Source of the DNA: Deroplatys truncata
Taxonomy: Eukaryota > Arthropoda > Insecta > Mantodea > Mantidae
NCBI GenBank assembly: GCA_030765065.1
Contig: CM060987.1
Location: forward strand, 77,243,833-77,307,832
DNA length: 64,000 bases
Direction of reading: 5' to 3'
Below the pieces are notes generated by a model that saw only the letters and a program-made list of their open reading frames with translations, did no database searches and was not told the origin of the DNA. Each line of letters begins with the position of its first letter. Position 1 is the first letter of the stretch. The position numbers and the translations under genes were made by a program. Shown one piece after another: positions 23,790 through 35,220 of the stretch.

Positions 23790-24306
23790 TCCTTCTTGTT
23801 AGGCGCAACTGCAGTTGTATCAGTTTATACATAGTCCTAACTATTATGCAGTAGACAGTATTTCACATTTTCAGGGCTGTCTGACTAAAATTTTGTCAAC
23901 ATTCAAAATGTATACTCACGAACCGCTACTGTACGAGAGTTATTCTTTTGAGAATGTGAAGTGGTTGAAGTGCCGCGATGTTAAAGAAGGCATCACCTTT
24001 TTTGTTTTGCATGTATCCCATATTCCTTCTTTTTCATCCCTCACAATTAAAACTGATCCCACATAACATAACCCATTCCTTTTACATTTTGCAAAAGTAT
24101 GAATGTGTTTGCTGTATATTGTTTATTCTTTTCCTTACAAACGATTCCTTTTAAATATATAAATACAATACGAACAAAACACGTTCGCTAGTGAGTCATT
24201 AAATAGTACTGCAAACAGCAACAGAGACCCAGACAGCAAAGGTATTCAGCTCGCTGAAGCTCGTGGGCTTTCTCCACAGTTGGGAATAACAACTGGTTTC
24301 AATCTC
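23790..24306. other. unassigned stretch
   Basis: No recognised feature. Confidence 0.4.
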
Positions 24307-24328
24307 TTTTTTTAATTTATTTATTTAT

Positions 24329-24363
24329 GGTCACTAAAAGATCTTAGGTCTTATAGTGACTTT
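24329..24363 (-). other. LINE 3'-UTR hairpin
   Basis: GTCACTAAAAGATC and GGTCTTATAGTGAC form an inverted repeat with about 12 of 14 pairs and a very short loop, directly before the LINE tail. Such 3' hairpins are where LINE reverse transcriptases can recognise their own RNA. Confidence 0.6.
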
Positions 24364-24659
24364 TACAAGGTAGTACATATTACAGTAAGTAGCATATTAT
24401 ACAATTATCATTACATAATTATGTTTTGGATACATTGAGAATAACATTGAGTGAATTACATGGTAATACTGTGATGAGTGACAATACTATTTATCAGTGA
24501 GACAGAACCAAAGAACAAGTGATATTTAATGGTTAGTGTGGCATATGATAAGCGTGATTTACAGTTTATTTAGCATTACAGTATCACGGAGGAAGATCTT
24601 TAACCTGAAATAAGCTGACGGGCTTCCGATTGCGTTATGGAGTACAACGGAGATTCCAT

Positions 24660-25135
24660 ATCTTTTCCTCTTGAAGTTGTTTGTTGGCATGTGTTCTATT
24701 GTCAATGTAGCAGAGCAGAAGGACATTTCGGTGTTTCATCTTTAGTTACGAGATGAATGTGAGTAAGTCTTGAGCGGCCTATGCGAATCCTTGTTGCTGT
24801 GACTTTATCCTGGCGTTTTGTGGTATTGTAAGGAAAAGGCTTAATTTTGTTATTCATAATTGTGTGAAATTTGTTGTCGGAAGAAGAAAGCGATTGGCGT
24901 TTGCAATTGTTTCTTAGAGCTACCTTGAGGTGTGATGATAAATCTAGATGACGAATTTTGAAGGAATAATCAACGGAATTTTGAAAAATAGCTCTTTTAG
25001 CCATGGCATCTGCTAATTCATGCTACCGGCGATACCAACATGCGATGGGATCCGGGCCAGAACTGCACCGTATCCTTAACAAAAATAGACTGGAACAGGC
25101 GATGAATATCATGAACTGGAGTGTGATGCTTGAAT
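24660..25135 (-). pseudogene. LINE ORF2 RNase H domain and C-terminus
   Basis: The minus strand gives IPSHVGIAG, a one-base shift, then NELADAMAKRAIFQ, the conserved end of the RNase H fold in Jockey-clade LINEs (the Asp of ELAD is an active-site residue). It continues about 70 residues to IRIGRSRLTHIHLVTKDE, matching the usual RLRIGHTRLTHxxLL block that precedes the final Cys-His motif. The frame at 25004-24702 is open for 100 codons. Upstream reverse transcriptase and endonuclease are absent. Confidence 0.85.
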
Positions 25136-26872
25136 CGATCTAATATTTCTTTTAAATTATCCAAATTAACTCATAATGTATACTTATAATAGCTTTTATA
25201 AACAATTTGTTGATGTTATAGAAATATTATCCTATAGAACAAGAAACCAGTTTTATTAAAAAGTTATGAAGGTAATGATTTCTATTTCCTAAAGTTTGAA
25301 ACAACAAAGTTGGTTGAAAAGTGTTTTTCTTATAAACTACTATTTGAGGGTATTGGTTTCTATGTACCAGAACATAGGCACTACAATTATGTTTAATTAA
25401 GAATTTTTTTCAAATTTATTGTCATCTGAAGTATTAAAAGCATGATAGGTGTGTATCAGAATACATCCTATGAATATATTATATTTAAAATTTAGAGAAT
25501 GTATTTTTATAAGGCGTATGAATTGACATTTCAGATTGTACTTTGTATGCAACTGAAGCCGGGCAATGGTGCGAAAATTTTGAAGCAGTATACTTTACTT
25601 GCTTCTGATGTCGTTATCTCGTAACTCGTTCTATTGTCTCGTGCGCCAGCTGCTGTAGTGGTATAGATGTGAAATTTTTCTCTCAGGTTATCTGTGGGCG
25701 TAGTGTAAAGGATAATATCAATATAAACTAACTGAGAAATCTAATGAGACCTAATTGTTTTATTATTGAAGCGAGTTGCCGACCTTTGAAGAAATAGAAT
25801 GAAACTGATTAGGAATCGTAGCACTCGAAACTATAACAATCAAATTATTCTGCCTGCTAACTTCAGCAGTATCAATTTTACGGTTTGAAATAACTGTTTC
25901 CGCAATAAAAGAAATTGCTAGCGTAAATAGCCGTGAGTCACTAAAATGCTTACCGACAAGATCCCTTGCAATAGCCGCTAAATCTTACACAAACGTAACA
26001 ATGAGCGCTTAAAATAACACACGAGTAATCACCAGATTAATGTCTAATTCTCAACAGAGGGTCGCGAAGGTGTGCACGAACGAATGTCGATTAGTACCTC
26101 TCTGATTTAGATTGCACGCCTTTATATTAACTCAAGCTTCACTTACTTTAGAACTACCCACACTAACGTCCTTTCTCGCGCTGGCCAATGCTTAAAAATA
26201 CTACTGTACGTTTGTTACCTTGTTACTATGTGGTACCTCCTGAGAACTTGATTTCCTTTCTATTTTTCAGAATTCAGGCCTACGGACGGTTCAAACGCAC
26301 TATCTAACTGCATTCTGGGAATATTTGGGCTTACTAGCGCGTTGCTACTTCGGCTGTCACTAATGACGCGCTAATAACCTTTTTCTTCGGACAAATCTTG
26401 CAACTCAAGCTTTGGTTCATTACACGGAAATTATTTATTGCAATTATTTCTTTATATTACTATCATTTTTATTTAATTATTTATATCTTCTCGTCAATAA
26501 TTCGGTCCACAGCTCATCATTATCACTTATTTTTTCAGCTGATGATGTGGTTAGATACATGGAAGCTATTGAAACATCTGAGAATAATATAAAAATGCCT
26601 AATTGTAAAATGCATATCGTTGCATTAAGGAGCATCGGTTTGCATTGCTACCATAATCTACATGATTTGTCACGGGCCCACATTTTTATTCATTTGAAAT
26701 GAAAGTTAAGCCTCGTCTGCAGTGACAGACACACTGAGCATCCCAGAATATGGTCAAGCTTTAGTTTCCGTGTTTATTTGTCCGTTTCACTCATTGAGAG
26801 CTAGAGGATGCTGTTCTAAAATCTTCATTGGCTCAGTAAGTTCATTCTTAACAACACGAGTGGTGAGTAGTA
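25136..26872. other. unassigned stretch
   Basis: No gene or repeat recognised. Frames at 26398-26702 are AT-driven and motif-free. Confidence 0.4.
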
Positions 26873-27760
26873 TTTTCACTTTCTCTACTACTTATAGTAA
26901 GTAGGGGAAGTATTGCATTTCACCCAAAAATTCGATACCGAGATTTCACCGGAAATACATGTTTTGAGACTCCCTGAATCCAAAAAAAAAGCATTTTTGG
27001 AAACATGTCCGTGTGTGTGTCTGTGTCTGTGTGTCCGTCTGTGAACAGCATAACTCAGAAACGAACAGTCGGATAAACACCAAACTTGGTATTTGGTTCA
27101 GTATCTTCCAAGGATGTGACACGAAGGTTTTCAAGAAAATCCCCCTACCCCAGATTACCCTTTACATGGGAGATTTTTCGAAAATTTTAATTTTCTCAAA
27201 AATGGCTCTAACGATTTTGATTAAAATATCATATGTTTAAGATATTTTTGACAAATAAAATGTATATCTTGAATTTTCTGGGAATGTCTCCAAAAGTATT
27301 CTTCATTGCGAACGACTTTTGCATAACTGGTAAGCCATAAGAGATAGACAAAATTGTACTACACAAAAATGTAGATCACGTTAAAATACACAATTTATGT
27401 CATATACATTTTTTTTGTTGAGTGAACCATTTCCGAGATATTGCTTGTTATTCCCTTAAATTTTTCAATACTTCTTTTCTCAAATGGGAATTCGTTATTC
27501 ATTTTTTGTCTTGGACATGCAAAAAGTATTAATCTGTGGCAAAGGGTATGGTGCTGCACCTAGCAACCAGCTATTAAGAGATATGTATGTGCTTAAAGGC
27601 TACTGTATTTCTATATTGCCCTTACATCTACAAGAACATTAGCAATAAGATAGAGTCTGCAAATGTTTATCTCGATTAACATGAAGTAGATGGAGAATAA
27701 GCGTTCGTAAAAATAGTTTGTACAAGAGTAAAGAAAGTCATGTGAGTGTAACACATCAGA
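26873..27760 (-). repeat. family A repeat, complete copy (888 bp)
   Basis: Both ends are present: the 3' terminus with the hairpin TACTTATAGTAAGTAG and ACTTTCTCTACTACTT at the left, and the 5' terminus (TGTTACACATCAGA type, as read here GTGTAACACATCAGA) at the right, next to TTTTT. Inside, in family order, are the (GT)n tract (27011-27040), CAGCATAACTCAGAAACG, ATTTTGATTAAAATATC, CGAACGACTTTTGCATAAC and ATTTCCGAGATATTGC. Small open frames are incidental. It is a good reference for the family. Confidence 0.9.
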
Positions 27761-28555
27761 TTTTTCATACCACTTTCTTTTACGTGTGTCTGTTTTTTTT
27801 CTTTCTTTTTTCATTATTACAATAGTTATTTCTGTTTCTTAGTTACTTCTTTACTTTGGTATTTTCATCATCCTGGGTATATAGGTATTAGGTTTTCTTC
27901 AAATTATTCATAACTCTGCATTGAGGTCATATAGAGTTGCTAGACGATGCACATAGCCTTCATTATAGAGTTGCCAACACATCCTTCAGTAAAGGCAAAT
28001 CGGAGAGAAGCTATTGTGCGAGCGGAAGGCTTTCTGACAGTAATTGGTGTTCCTTTTGTCCGTTCAGCGAGTGGCGTAACCCTGGTTTGAGAGGATCCCA
28101 GAATGGTCGGCTATGCTCCCAGTAGTGAAGGTGTGTTGCAAATTGTGTTCAATGCTGTTAATTTCAAGCATCAGAGAACGCGATAGAGAATTAGCTCAGG
28201 CCCTCATGACCCTCATCACCATACAAGAATGGAAGAGGATTAACATAATGGTAAAACTCTTGCTTTTTTCAAGCTTTTAGAGCGAAATGTTAGTGAACAT
28301 CTCGCCAACGTCAACTGCTAATAACAGCTTTCGAGAAGGTGGTGACCAATTGCAGGACTTCTGAACGCACTTCAATGCACTTTTGTCTATGCATCGCAGC
28401 ACTCTCTATTTCAGAAGGGGACAACTAGTAATGTTCATATACAATTTTTGACATGTGATTTTCCTGATTATTTGAGGTTAGAATCGTGATGTCAATTGAA
28501 AAATCCTAGTGTTTCACCGTTTCAAAAGAAGAAGTGATTACTAAGTAGAGAGGCA
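27761..28555. other. unassigned stretch
   Basis: It may include eroded Harbinger sequence, but nothing could be aligned. Confidence 0.35.
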
Positions 28556-28689
28556 TTATTGAGTGCAAAAAGCAGACGAACTTAAATTAAAGGAGAAGGA
28601 TGTAGCCTGGGAAAAAGTTCTCGAGTAATTTAATTGCGATGCAAGAGATTTTTTCAATCCAGCAAGAAAATGCGCCAACTTTATGGTAA
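28556..28689 (+). pseudogene. Myb/SANT-like DNA-binding protein remnant (PIF/Harbinger second gene)
   Basis: The plus strand reads QKADELKLKEKDVAWEKVLE, one stop, then FNCDARDFFNPARKCANFM. This fits the Myb/SANT-like domain (IENKKTD...K-KE..AW..I...FN...R...QLK..Y.N.K) found in the accessory protein of PIF/Harbinger transposons and related host proteins. The IECKK start lies one frame away. Only about 45 residues remain. Its position next to a Harbinger transposase remnant on the opposite strand supports the assignment. Confidence 0.55.
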
Positions 28690-28716
28690 CATAAAATGCA
28701 ACACCAAAAACACTAG

Positions 28717-29000
28717 CTACAAAGAGCGTTGGGATCGGTTTAAAACTACTTTGATACTAAAGTGGACGAAGTGTCCTATTAGTGATTGTGGATAAAGCAG
28801 ACTTGTTCGTTTCTTGAAGCAATTGCTTCGGAAGCTCTCCGGATAAACCCACAAACAGTAATTATAAATGCTAACACCATCATCTACTATTAAATGAAAT
28901 GTGCCATCAGCATAAAATCTCAGGTTAATTAACACTTGTAGCGTAGGAGAAAGAGGCATGTTTATGTTAGTGGTATTCTAACCTCCCGTACTTTATCTTC
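28717..29000 (-). pseudogene. PIF/Harbinger transposase (HARBI1-like), N-terminal remnant
   Basis: The 80-codon minus-strand frame from 28959 opens MPLSPTLQVLINLRFYADGT followed by FHLIVDDGVSIY, equal to the conserved LSPxLQVLxxLRFYATGxFQxxxGDxxxVSQ helix-turn-helix region of Harbinger nucleases. The next residues decay and the DDE catalytic segments are not seen. The arrangement with the Myb-like remnant, converging from the other strand, is the usual two-gene layout of the superfamily. No terminal repeats were found. Confidence 0.78.
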
Positions 29001-29758
29001 ATTCTTACTCACGAACGCCTTCGACGACCATCTGTATTGCTTTAAAAACTGTTCTATTTGCAAGTTTTCAAATCCATTATGACGCAGGCTCTTCCTCGGT
29101 CAGGAGCACCATTCAAAAGCTCCAAATATAGCAACTCCGTGTCAATAGCTTGCTTTGAGGCATCTATTTTCCAAATTTATTATTTATTAAACGTCTTAAC
29201 ACAAGATTTGAGCCAGTTTCTAAGACTTTATTCACACGAGCTAGCAAAATCTTAGTATAAAGCATACTTCGTCTTCAAGTCCAACTTTCGTGATCAAGAC
29301 AGCGAAAAGGTGGTCGCTGTATCACGAAATTGGCTGATGTTTCTCAAATCATGTGGCGGCAGCGCTGGAGTATCTACTAATGCAACTACGCACCTCCTCC
29401 AGGTTTCCGTGAGTAGGACGTACGAGGAAGGAAGGCAGAAGCCGAGACACCGGTATAGCGGTACCATGCGCTCGGAATAGCCGAAAGCTAATGTGCATCA
29501 CTTTTCGGCCTTTTCCAAATTACTAGTTGAACATGTTCTGGTGAGTAAAGATCAAAATTAACGGCAGCGTAGTAATTGTGTAACGCAGTGAGTGGGGAGG
29601 ATAGTAAACAGAGAGTTTTAAGCAGAATTGTTAGTTGTTGAATGAGCCAGTTGAGACAGTATTTTATATCACAACACTGTGAATGCCAGAGTGATTGAAG
29701 TGTAAATTAGCATTATTGTATGACAATGATTTGAGATGTTTGTTAATTATAAGCATTG

Positions 29759-30340
29759 TTAGGAAATAAGTTTACACGGCCTCACTGAAACTGACAATAG
29801 GAGCGGGTAACAATGAGTGAGGGTGTGAGTTGTTTATCAATTAGAAGAGACAAACAAATGACATCAGAGTAGCGCGCTTTACTTTAGAAATGGAGGGAAT
29901 ATCTTCCCTAGAGCATATGTGTTCGTAATTTTGATTGGATATAAAAATAGACGCTAATGTTGGCGCGCTTTATTAATCAATAGCGCTCTGTTATAATGTT
30001 TAGGCATATCGGGGTGAGGGGGTATAAATTATGAAGCCAGAGACAAGTATCACAGTTCAACAGAATCATTCACGAGTTACACGTTGCACAGTTTAATAAA
30101 ATCATTCACGGGTTATACGTCGCACAGTTCTACAGAATCTCTCGCATCGTAAAGCTAGTTACAAAAATGTGAAATACTAAAATTAATAATGTGCAGCAAA
30201 TGAGTGATTATTAGTTACATTCGAAAATATAACAGTTTCAGTCGGGCGTGTATCAAGAGATAAATGTGAAATTATTGAAGTGTGACGGCAATAAAAGTGT
30301 AAAAACAAATTCTCTTATCAGTGTTATCTTTTAGTAACAA
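29759..30340 (+). repeat. possible solo LTR
   Basis: The stretch begins TGTTAGGAAATAAG and ends CTTTTAGTAACA. It has a TATAAAT box at 30023-30029 and an AATAAA at 30290-30295, spaced as in U3-R-U5. It also carries a tandem 36-bp repeat just downstream of the TATA box. No second copy in the window and no target duplication, so this rests on layout alone; a host promoter is an alternative. Confidence 0.3.
30051..30149 (+). repeat. 36-bp tandem repeat, 2.75 units
   Basis: Units start at 30051, 30087 and 30123, each opening with CACAGTT, and share ACAGAATCATTCACG with a few changes. Confidence 0.85.
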
Positions 30341-31125
30341 TTCCTTTCCGTTTACACACCCTGTTTAGGAGATTTGCTCGACTGAGTAATAATAGCTAGC
30401 CGGAGGACAAAGAACTAAAAATTAAAAATAGTAAAACAATAAAAGGCGCTCAGCAAATAAGATAACACGAACGTTACCGCGACACAGTATATAATGTTGC
30501 GAAGGATGTTAAAAATTGTTAAAGTTTCAAAACGTTAAGGATTGTTATTAGAGCCAAATTATATAGCCTAGGTTGCATTTTGCTAATTCTGTGATTATAC
30601 AGTTAGAGACACAAGAATTCCAAGAATACGGTGTTGCAATTTCCGTCTGTTATTCTGAAAATCACGTAGACAGAAACTCTTAATATACATAGGCTTTGTG
30701 GTGAGCTTCGTTCTCGGAAATCATATGTCCAAGTGACTGCTAACAAATATGTATAATTGTAATATTATAATAAATCACAGGAAAAGAAATTATCAATGGT
30801 AAGATATAGAATATTTCCCTGCCTATACCAATATAAGGTCCGATCCTTTCTCTAATAGTTCTTCAGCCGCCCCTAATTTTGCAGTTTTATGCAATCCGCA
30901 GATTATATTCCAACAAGAAAACATCAGCTCCTAAGGTAGGATCTAACCAAAGTGTGTAGCACGGATGTCTTTGATTGTATACTCAAAACATTACTAATAA
31001 TATAGTCAATGTTATAGCACCGCCTTTGAATACACTCTAATATTAGACAGCTGACATTTGCACAACTTAAATGTATATTGGGACAAGCAAACATTACAGA
31101 CTACATTAAATTAAGCATGCATGTT

Positions 31126-31200
31126 TCCAGATAGCTCAGTTGGAACGAGCGTGTGGTTTGTAAACAATCAATCTGCAATATGGGTGACTCGAAACACCTG
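31126..31200 (+). other. tRNA-like remnant (Thr-like), probable pseudogene or SINE head
   Basis: CCAGATAGCTCAGTTGGAAC gives a good D-arm and A box, and a TGT anticodon-like triplet lies in TTTGTAAAC. The B box is damaged (GGTGACTCGAAACACC) and the acceptor stem does not pair, so it is not a working tRNA gene. Confidence 0.4.
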
Positions 31201-32587
31201 CGTGTACTAAGTTTTTTTTAGATATATTCATAAATAATCTTGGCTTAAACTAGCATTATGCTTAACATTGTTATTATCATTTTAATTTAGGATTGCTATT
31301 TTTATTTCCGTTTAATATGTTATTATTGTTAGTGTTTCTATCTTGGTAATCTACAGGTATCTGTTAAATCGCGACATAGGTATATTTGATGTAGATGAAA
31401 TCAGGATTATTTATACACATTTGATCTAAGACAATAAGTAAATTATATACCACAACACGCAGGTTTTAATACTTTCACGATTTTGGTGCTTTGATCCAGC
31501 ACATATAAATGTATTTGCTTATATTGTTATCTCGTGTTGTCTTTAATGAGAATGATAACAAAAAACATGCACAACACCTAGATGCAAACCCTTGTTACCG
31601 ATAATAAGCGCATAGCATACAGTCAGAATTCCACTCAGCTACTTGGACGCTTGGTTGAGATCGTATTCTTGGTTTAACCTCAGAGCTTGCTTGCCTGGCG
31701 CCATGTTAGTGACACCTAGCGAATTTTCGTGTATATTATAGTCTTTTAAGATAGCTTTAATCCTTAGTTAGACGTTTTAATAGTATTATTTAAATGGCAT
31801 AAACTATTATGTGTGTTATTTGAGATATACAAGACGTAGTTTACGCCAAAATTCAAGTAAACCGTTATTTAATAATCTGTGTGCCTTGACTGTACAGCGT
31901 CCATTGTGGATATAGACATACCTCTAATTTGTCGTCTCTAATTACAAAGTTTCGCATCTTCTTTTTAGCTGATCTTGATAGTGGACTGATATGACAGGTC
32001 AATTTAACAGGGGCGTTTACTGAATTGCGTGGCTACGTATACTGTAATGTAAAAGTTTGTTAAATCGGCTGGAAACCCGAAATTCGCTATCATTAAACCA
32101 GTCGTATGTTTTTGAGTTGTATTTTAGCGCGGAATACTTTGTGTCCCTTAAATCGCTTTTGCTCTGAATTTTGAGCTTTCTTGTACCTAGAAACATCAAG
32201 TAATAGTTATTGGCAAGCGAAGAAAATGGATTAAAAGTGCAACTGTAACTTGAAAAGTGGCCTATCTTCCAAAAGCGGAAGGGTTGGCTGACTCACCTGG
32301 TATAAAACAGCTATTCAAGCTATAATAGTAGGTTGCAAAAAGATTACCGAACTGGTAAGTAATATTACAGAGTAAGTAAGCTTAACACGAAGTTGCACAC
32401 AATATTACAAATAACTTTGTTGGTGAAACAGAATTTGCTTTAACTTCAATATTAAATCAGTTTAACAATTATTAAAATTTAAGATCGGTTGGTGAAACCT
32501 ACTCTTAATGTAAAAGACAGCAAAATATCTCTTAATTTATGCATATATGTACTTATTTTCATTACTTTTACCATAATGAATAAAAAT

Positions 32588-33417
32588 CTTGTGTGTTATA
32601 TCCACATGATCCTCTTTCGTTTATTAGTGGGTATACAAACTATTCTTACTAAAACACATTTTTCTATCTACCTCATTTTAATCAAGATAAACCTTTGCAG
32701 AAATAACTATATCACACGTTTTGTTAAGGGGACAAAGAGAACAGCGATAGTCAATGTTTAAGAACTGGGCGCTCTATACTGGCCTTAAAATTCCATGAAA
32801 TCGCGAGAGGTAACTGAAAATCAAACAGGACTTGAAATGAATGATAAAGTGTCAATAATTCGAACCTTAACAACGGATATCTTGGAATATGGCTTATGCC
32901 ACAAAAAAAGTTATTTGAAATAAATTGTGTTTTAAACAGATCTATTTTTTTCTAATACGTTTTTGTCTATCACTTAACGTTTAACAGTTATAGAAGATTA
33001 TACAAAATTCCTTCCGGATGAAGAGAACTTCATAGGCAATTCCTAGAAAATTTAGGATATCATTTTATTTATTATATTAATATCTTTATTATATGTATTT
33101 TAAGCAAACTCGTTAGAGCCAGTTTTTATAAAATCAAAAATTTCAAAAAATGTTCCATGTAAAGTGCACTTGGGGTAAGAGGATTTACTTTAAAATCTTC
33201 GTGTCGCATGTTTGGTAGTTGTCTGATTTTCCTTTTTGCATTATGTTATTCACAGACACAGACACACACAGAGTACAGACATGTGTACCTACGGGCGTTT
33301 TTCTAAAAATGCCTTTTGGTGGGGGGTGTTCAGGGTGCCTCAAAACATATACTTCTAGTGAAATCTGGACCTCGAATTTTTGAACGGAACAATAGAGAAA
33401 GTAATAGAGAAAGTAAT
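32588..33417 (+). repeat. family A repeat, near-complete diverged copy
   Basis: From TTGTGTGTTATATCCACATG at the 5' side it follows family order through AATCAAGATAAACC, AAATAAATTGTG, AAATTCCTTCCGGATG, the acacac tract (33254-33270) and AAAACATATACTTC. It ends GAGAAAGTAATAGAGAAAGT, where the last motif is duplicated. It belongs with the subfamily at 13010, 47272 and 60449. Confidence 0.82.
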
Positions 33418-33594
33418 ACTGTTATTTCAACGCTTACTAAGCTATTGTAACCCTGGAATACACTACAGTTAGCAGAGATAGGTAAAACATTATCCTGGCT
33501 TCTCTCTATCTGTTTTTATAATGCCACAGACCTTTACGGAGGGCAGGGAGCGCACTAGCGCAAAACTTGTAGCTAATATAGTGCATCATGAGTC

Positions 33595-33710
33595 TGTTTG
33601 TCTGCATGCAGCTTAGCTCAAAACGAATAATTGGATAAACACCAAATTTTATAACTAAGCCCAGCATGTTCTACGACAAAGATTTTCAGGAAAATCTTCC
33701 CAGCCTAGAT
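33595..33710 (-). repeat. family A repeat, internal fragment
   Basis: The match covers the GCTCAAAACGAATAATTGG and ATAAACACCAAATTTT segments that follow the microsatellite in minus-strand copies. Confidence 0.65.
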
Positions 33711-34759
33711 AAGTAATAACGGTCGTCATAGCAACGATTAGAAGAACCAATTTGAATAAGACGTTTCCATAGCAGCGATAGACGCAAAAGCCTTGTTGCC
33801 AATACTGTAGCACGTGATTAACATGACGTACCTGGCGAGCGACCGTTGCAGTAACATGAACTGCACGTCTTATCTTCTACTGTCGCTACAGTTATAAACA
33901 ATGCTTCTTTAGCCACAGCTTAATGTATTTAACCAGTTTAGAAATTGCATGTGTACTGAGAAGTTATTTTGCATCATCCTATTTGCTTTGTTTTACTGTG
34001 TTTGAGTCCGTGTATCTGTGCGTGTGTTTTTACAATTGTGTTGAAACTTTTAATGGATATTTAACAATATCCAAAATAAAAAATGAAAAACGACAGCGAG
34101 CCAAACGAAAAACTGAGCGTACTCGGTAACCGAATAAAATGCATTTAGTAAAGGTATCCCAATTAAAGGACAAGCACGGAAAAAATATGCTCTCTGAAAG
34201 AATCAGCGGCATTTTCCCATTAGATTAAGTATCAATATTTAACAGGTATGTCTCTCTTGTTAACGCAGATCTTTACATTCATATATTCTTGCAGGTTCTA
34301 ACCTTTGGATGCCGAAGTATTATTTTATAATTGTCTTCATATACGAATTAAATAATGCCCGCCCTACAATGCAGATGTAACCCAGTCGCCTTCGTGCACA
34401 ATTCTAACGCGCTCACCGCGTGGTCACGGTAAGCGGCAACGTCGCCTCTTTTTTCCGCGAAATGCCAATTTCTTTCTTCTTTGGCAGCGAGTATAGTAAG
34501 ATTGTTTTCTTACTCCGCCACACCGTTTACCACTGAGCAAGCAAAATAATAACCGCATTACATGTCATCAGAGGCAGCCGTGCGCTGGAAGCAGTTGTAA
34601 GATCACAAGTCAGTCATTGCTGCACGTGCAGTAATACGTTTTCAAAAATTGTTCTTGCCGGTATTTAAGTTTAAGAGTAGTGTACTTTGTAGTGGTGTTT
34701 TGGCGATGGTGTTACTGAATCAGTTTAATGTTGTACTAACAACATAAGATTGTGAAAAA
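33711..34759. other. unassigned stretch with two X-box-like sites
   Basis: No gene recognised. GTCGTCATAGCAAC (33722-33735) matches the RFX X-box consensus and GTTTCCATAGCAGC (33763-33776) matches it with one mismatch. Whether they act is unknown. Confidence 0.35.
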
Positions 34760-34987
34760 TCTTATGTGTAACACTCACATGACTTTCTCTACTCTTGTAC
34801 AAGCTATTTTTACAAACGCTTATTCTGTATACGCTTCATGTTAATCGAGATATCGAGATGTTAACCTTATTGCTAATTTTCTTGTAGATGCAAGGGGGAA
34901 TTGGTAGGCTTTAAACGATAGTCAGATATGTTAAGAGCTGGTTGCTATGTGGAATATTCCATTCTCTTGCATTATTAGGACAAAAAA
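34760..34987 (+). repeat. family A, tandem 5'-end unit 1
   Basis: The first 228 bases of family A: TCTTATGTGTAACACTCACA, then GACTTTCTCTACTCTTG. It ends in GGACAAAAAA directly before the next 5' terminus. Confidence 0.88.
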
Positions 34988-35220
34988 TCTGATGTTACAC
35001 TCACATGACTTTCTCTACTCTTGTACAAACTATTTTTACAAACACTTATTCTCCATCTAATTCATGTTAATCAAGATAAACATTTGCAGACTCTATCTTA
35101 TTGCTAATTTTCTTGTAGGTGTAAGGGGAATATGATAGGCTTTAAGCGATAGTCAAATCTTTTAAGAGCTGGTTGCTATGTGGAGCATTGCATTTCTTTT
35201 GCATGTCCAGGACATAAAAA
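34988..35220 (+). repeat. family A, tandem 5'-end unit 2
   Basis: This repeats the same 5' segment (TCTGATGTTACACTCACATG) and breaks at the same A-run (GGACATAAAAA) as unit 1. Confidence 0.88.

Larger units (their letters stand above)
24307..25135 (-). mobile_element. Jockey-like LINE, 5'-truncated 3' end
   Basis: This is the 3' terminal part of a non-LTR retrotransposon on the minus strand: an RNase H coding segment, about 340 bases of 3' untranslated region, and an A-rich (TAAA)-type tail read here as TTTTTTTAATTTATTTATTT at 24307-24327. Truncation at the 5' end is typical of LINE insertion. Target duplications were not found. Confidence 0.8.
29001..32587. other. long unassigned stretch with one possible LTR and one tRNA-like remnant
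   Basis: About 3.6 kb without a convincing gene. Items inside it that can be supported are listed separately (29759-30340, 30051-30149, 31126-31200). Confidence 0.45.

Noticed and set aside
23547-23834. 95-codon frame rich in isoleucine
   Set aside because: It is a translation of the (TTA)n microsatellite.
30051-30149. Possible CRISPR-like array
   Set aside because: The 36-bp units are contiguous with no spacers, and the genome is eukaryotic.
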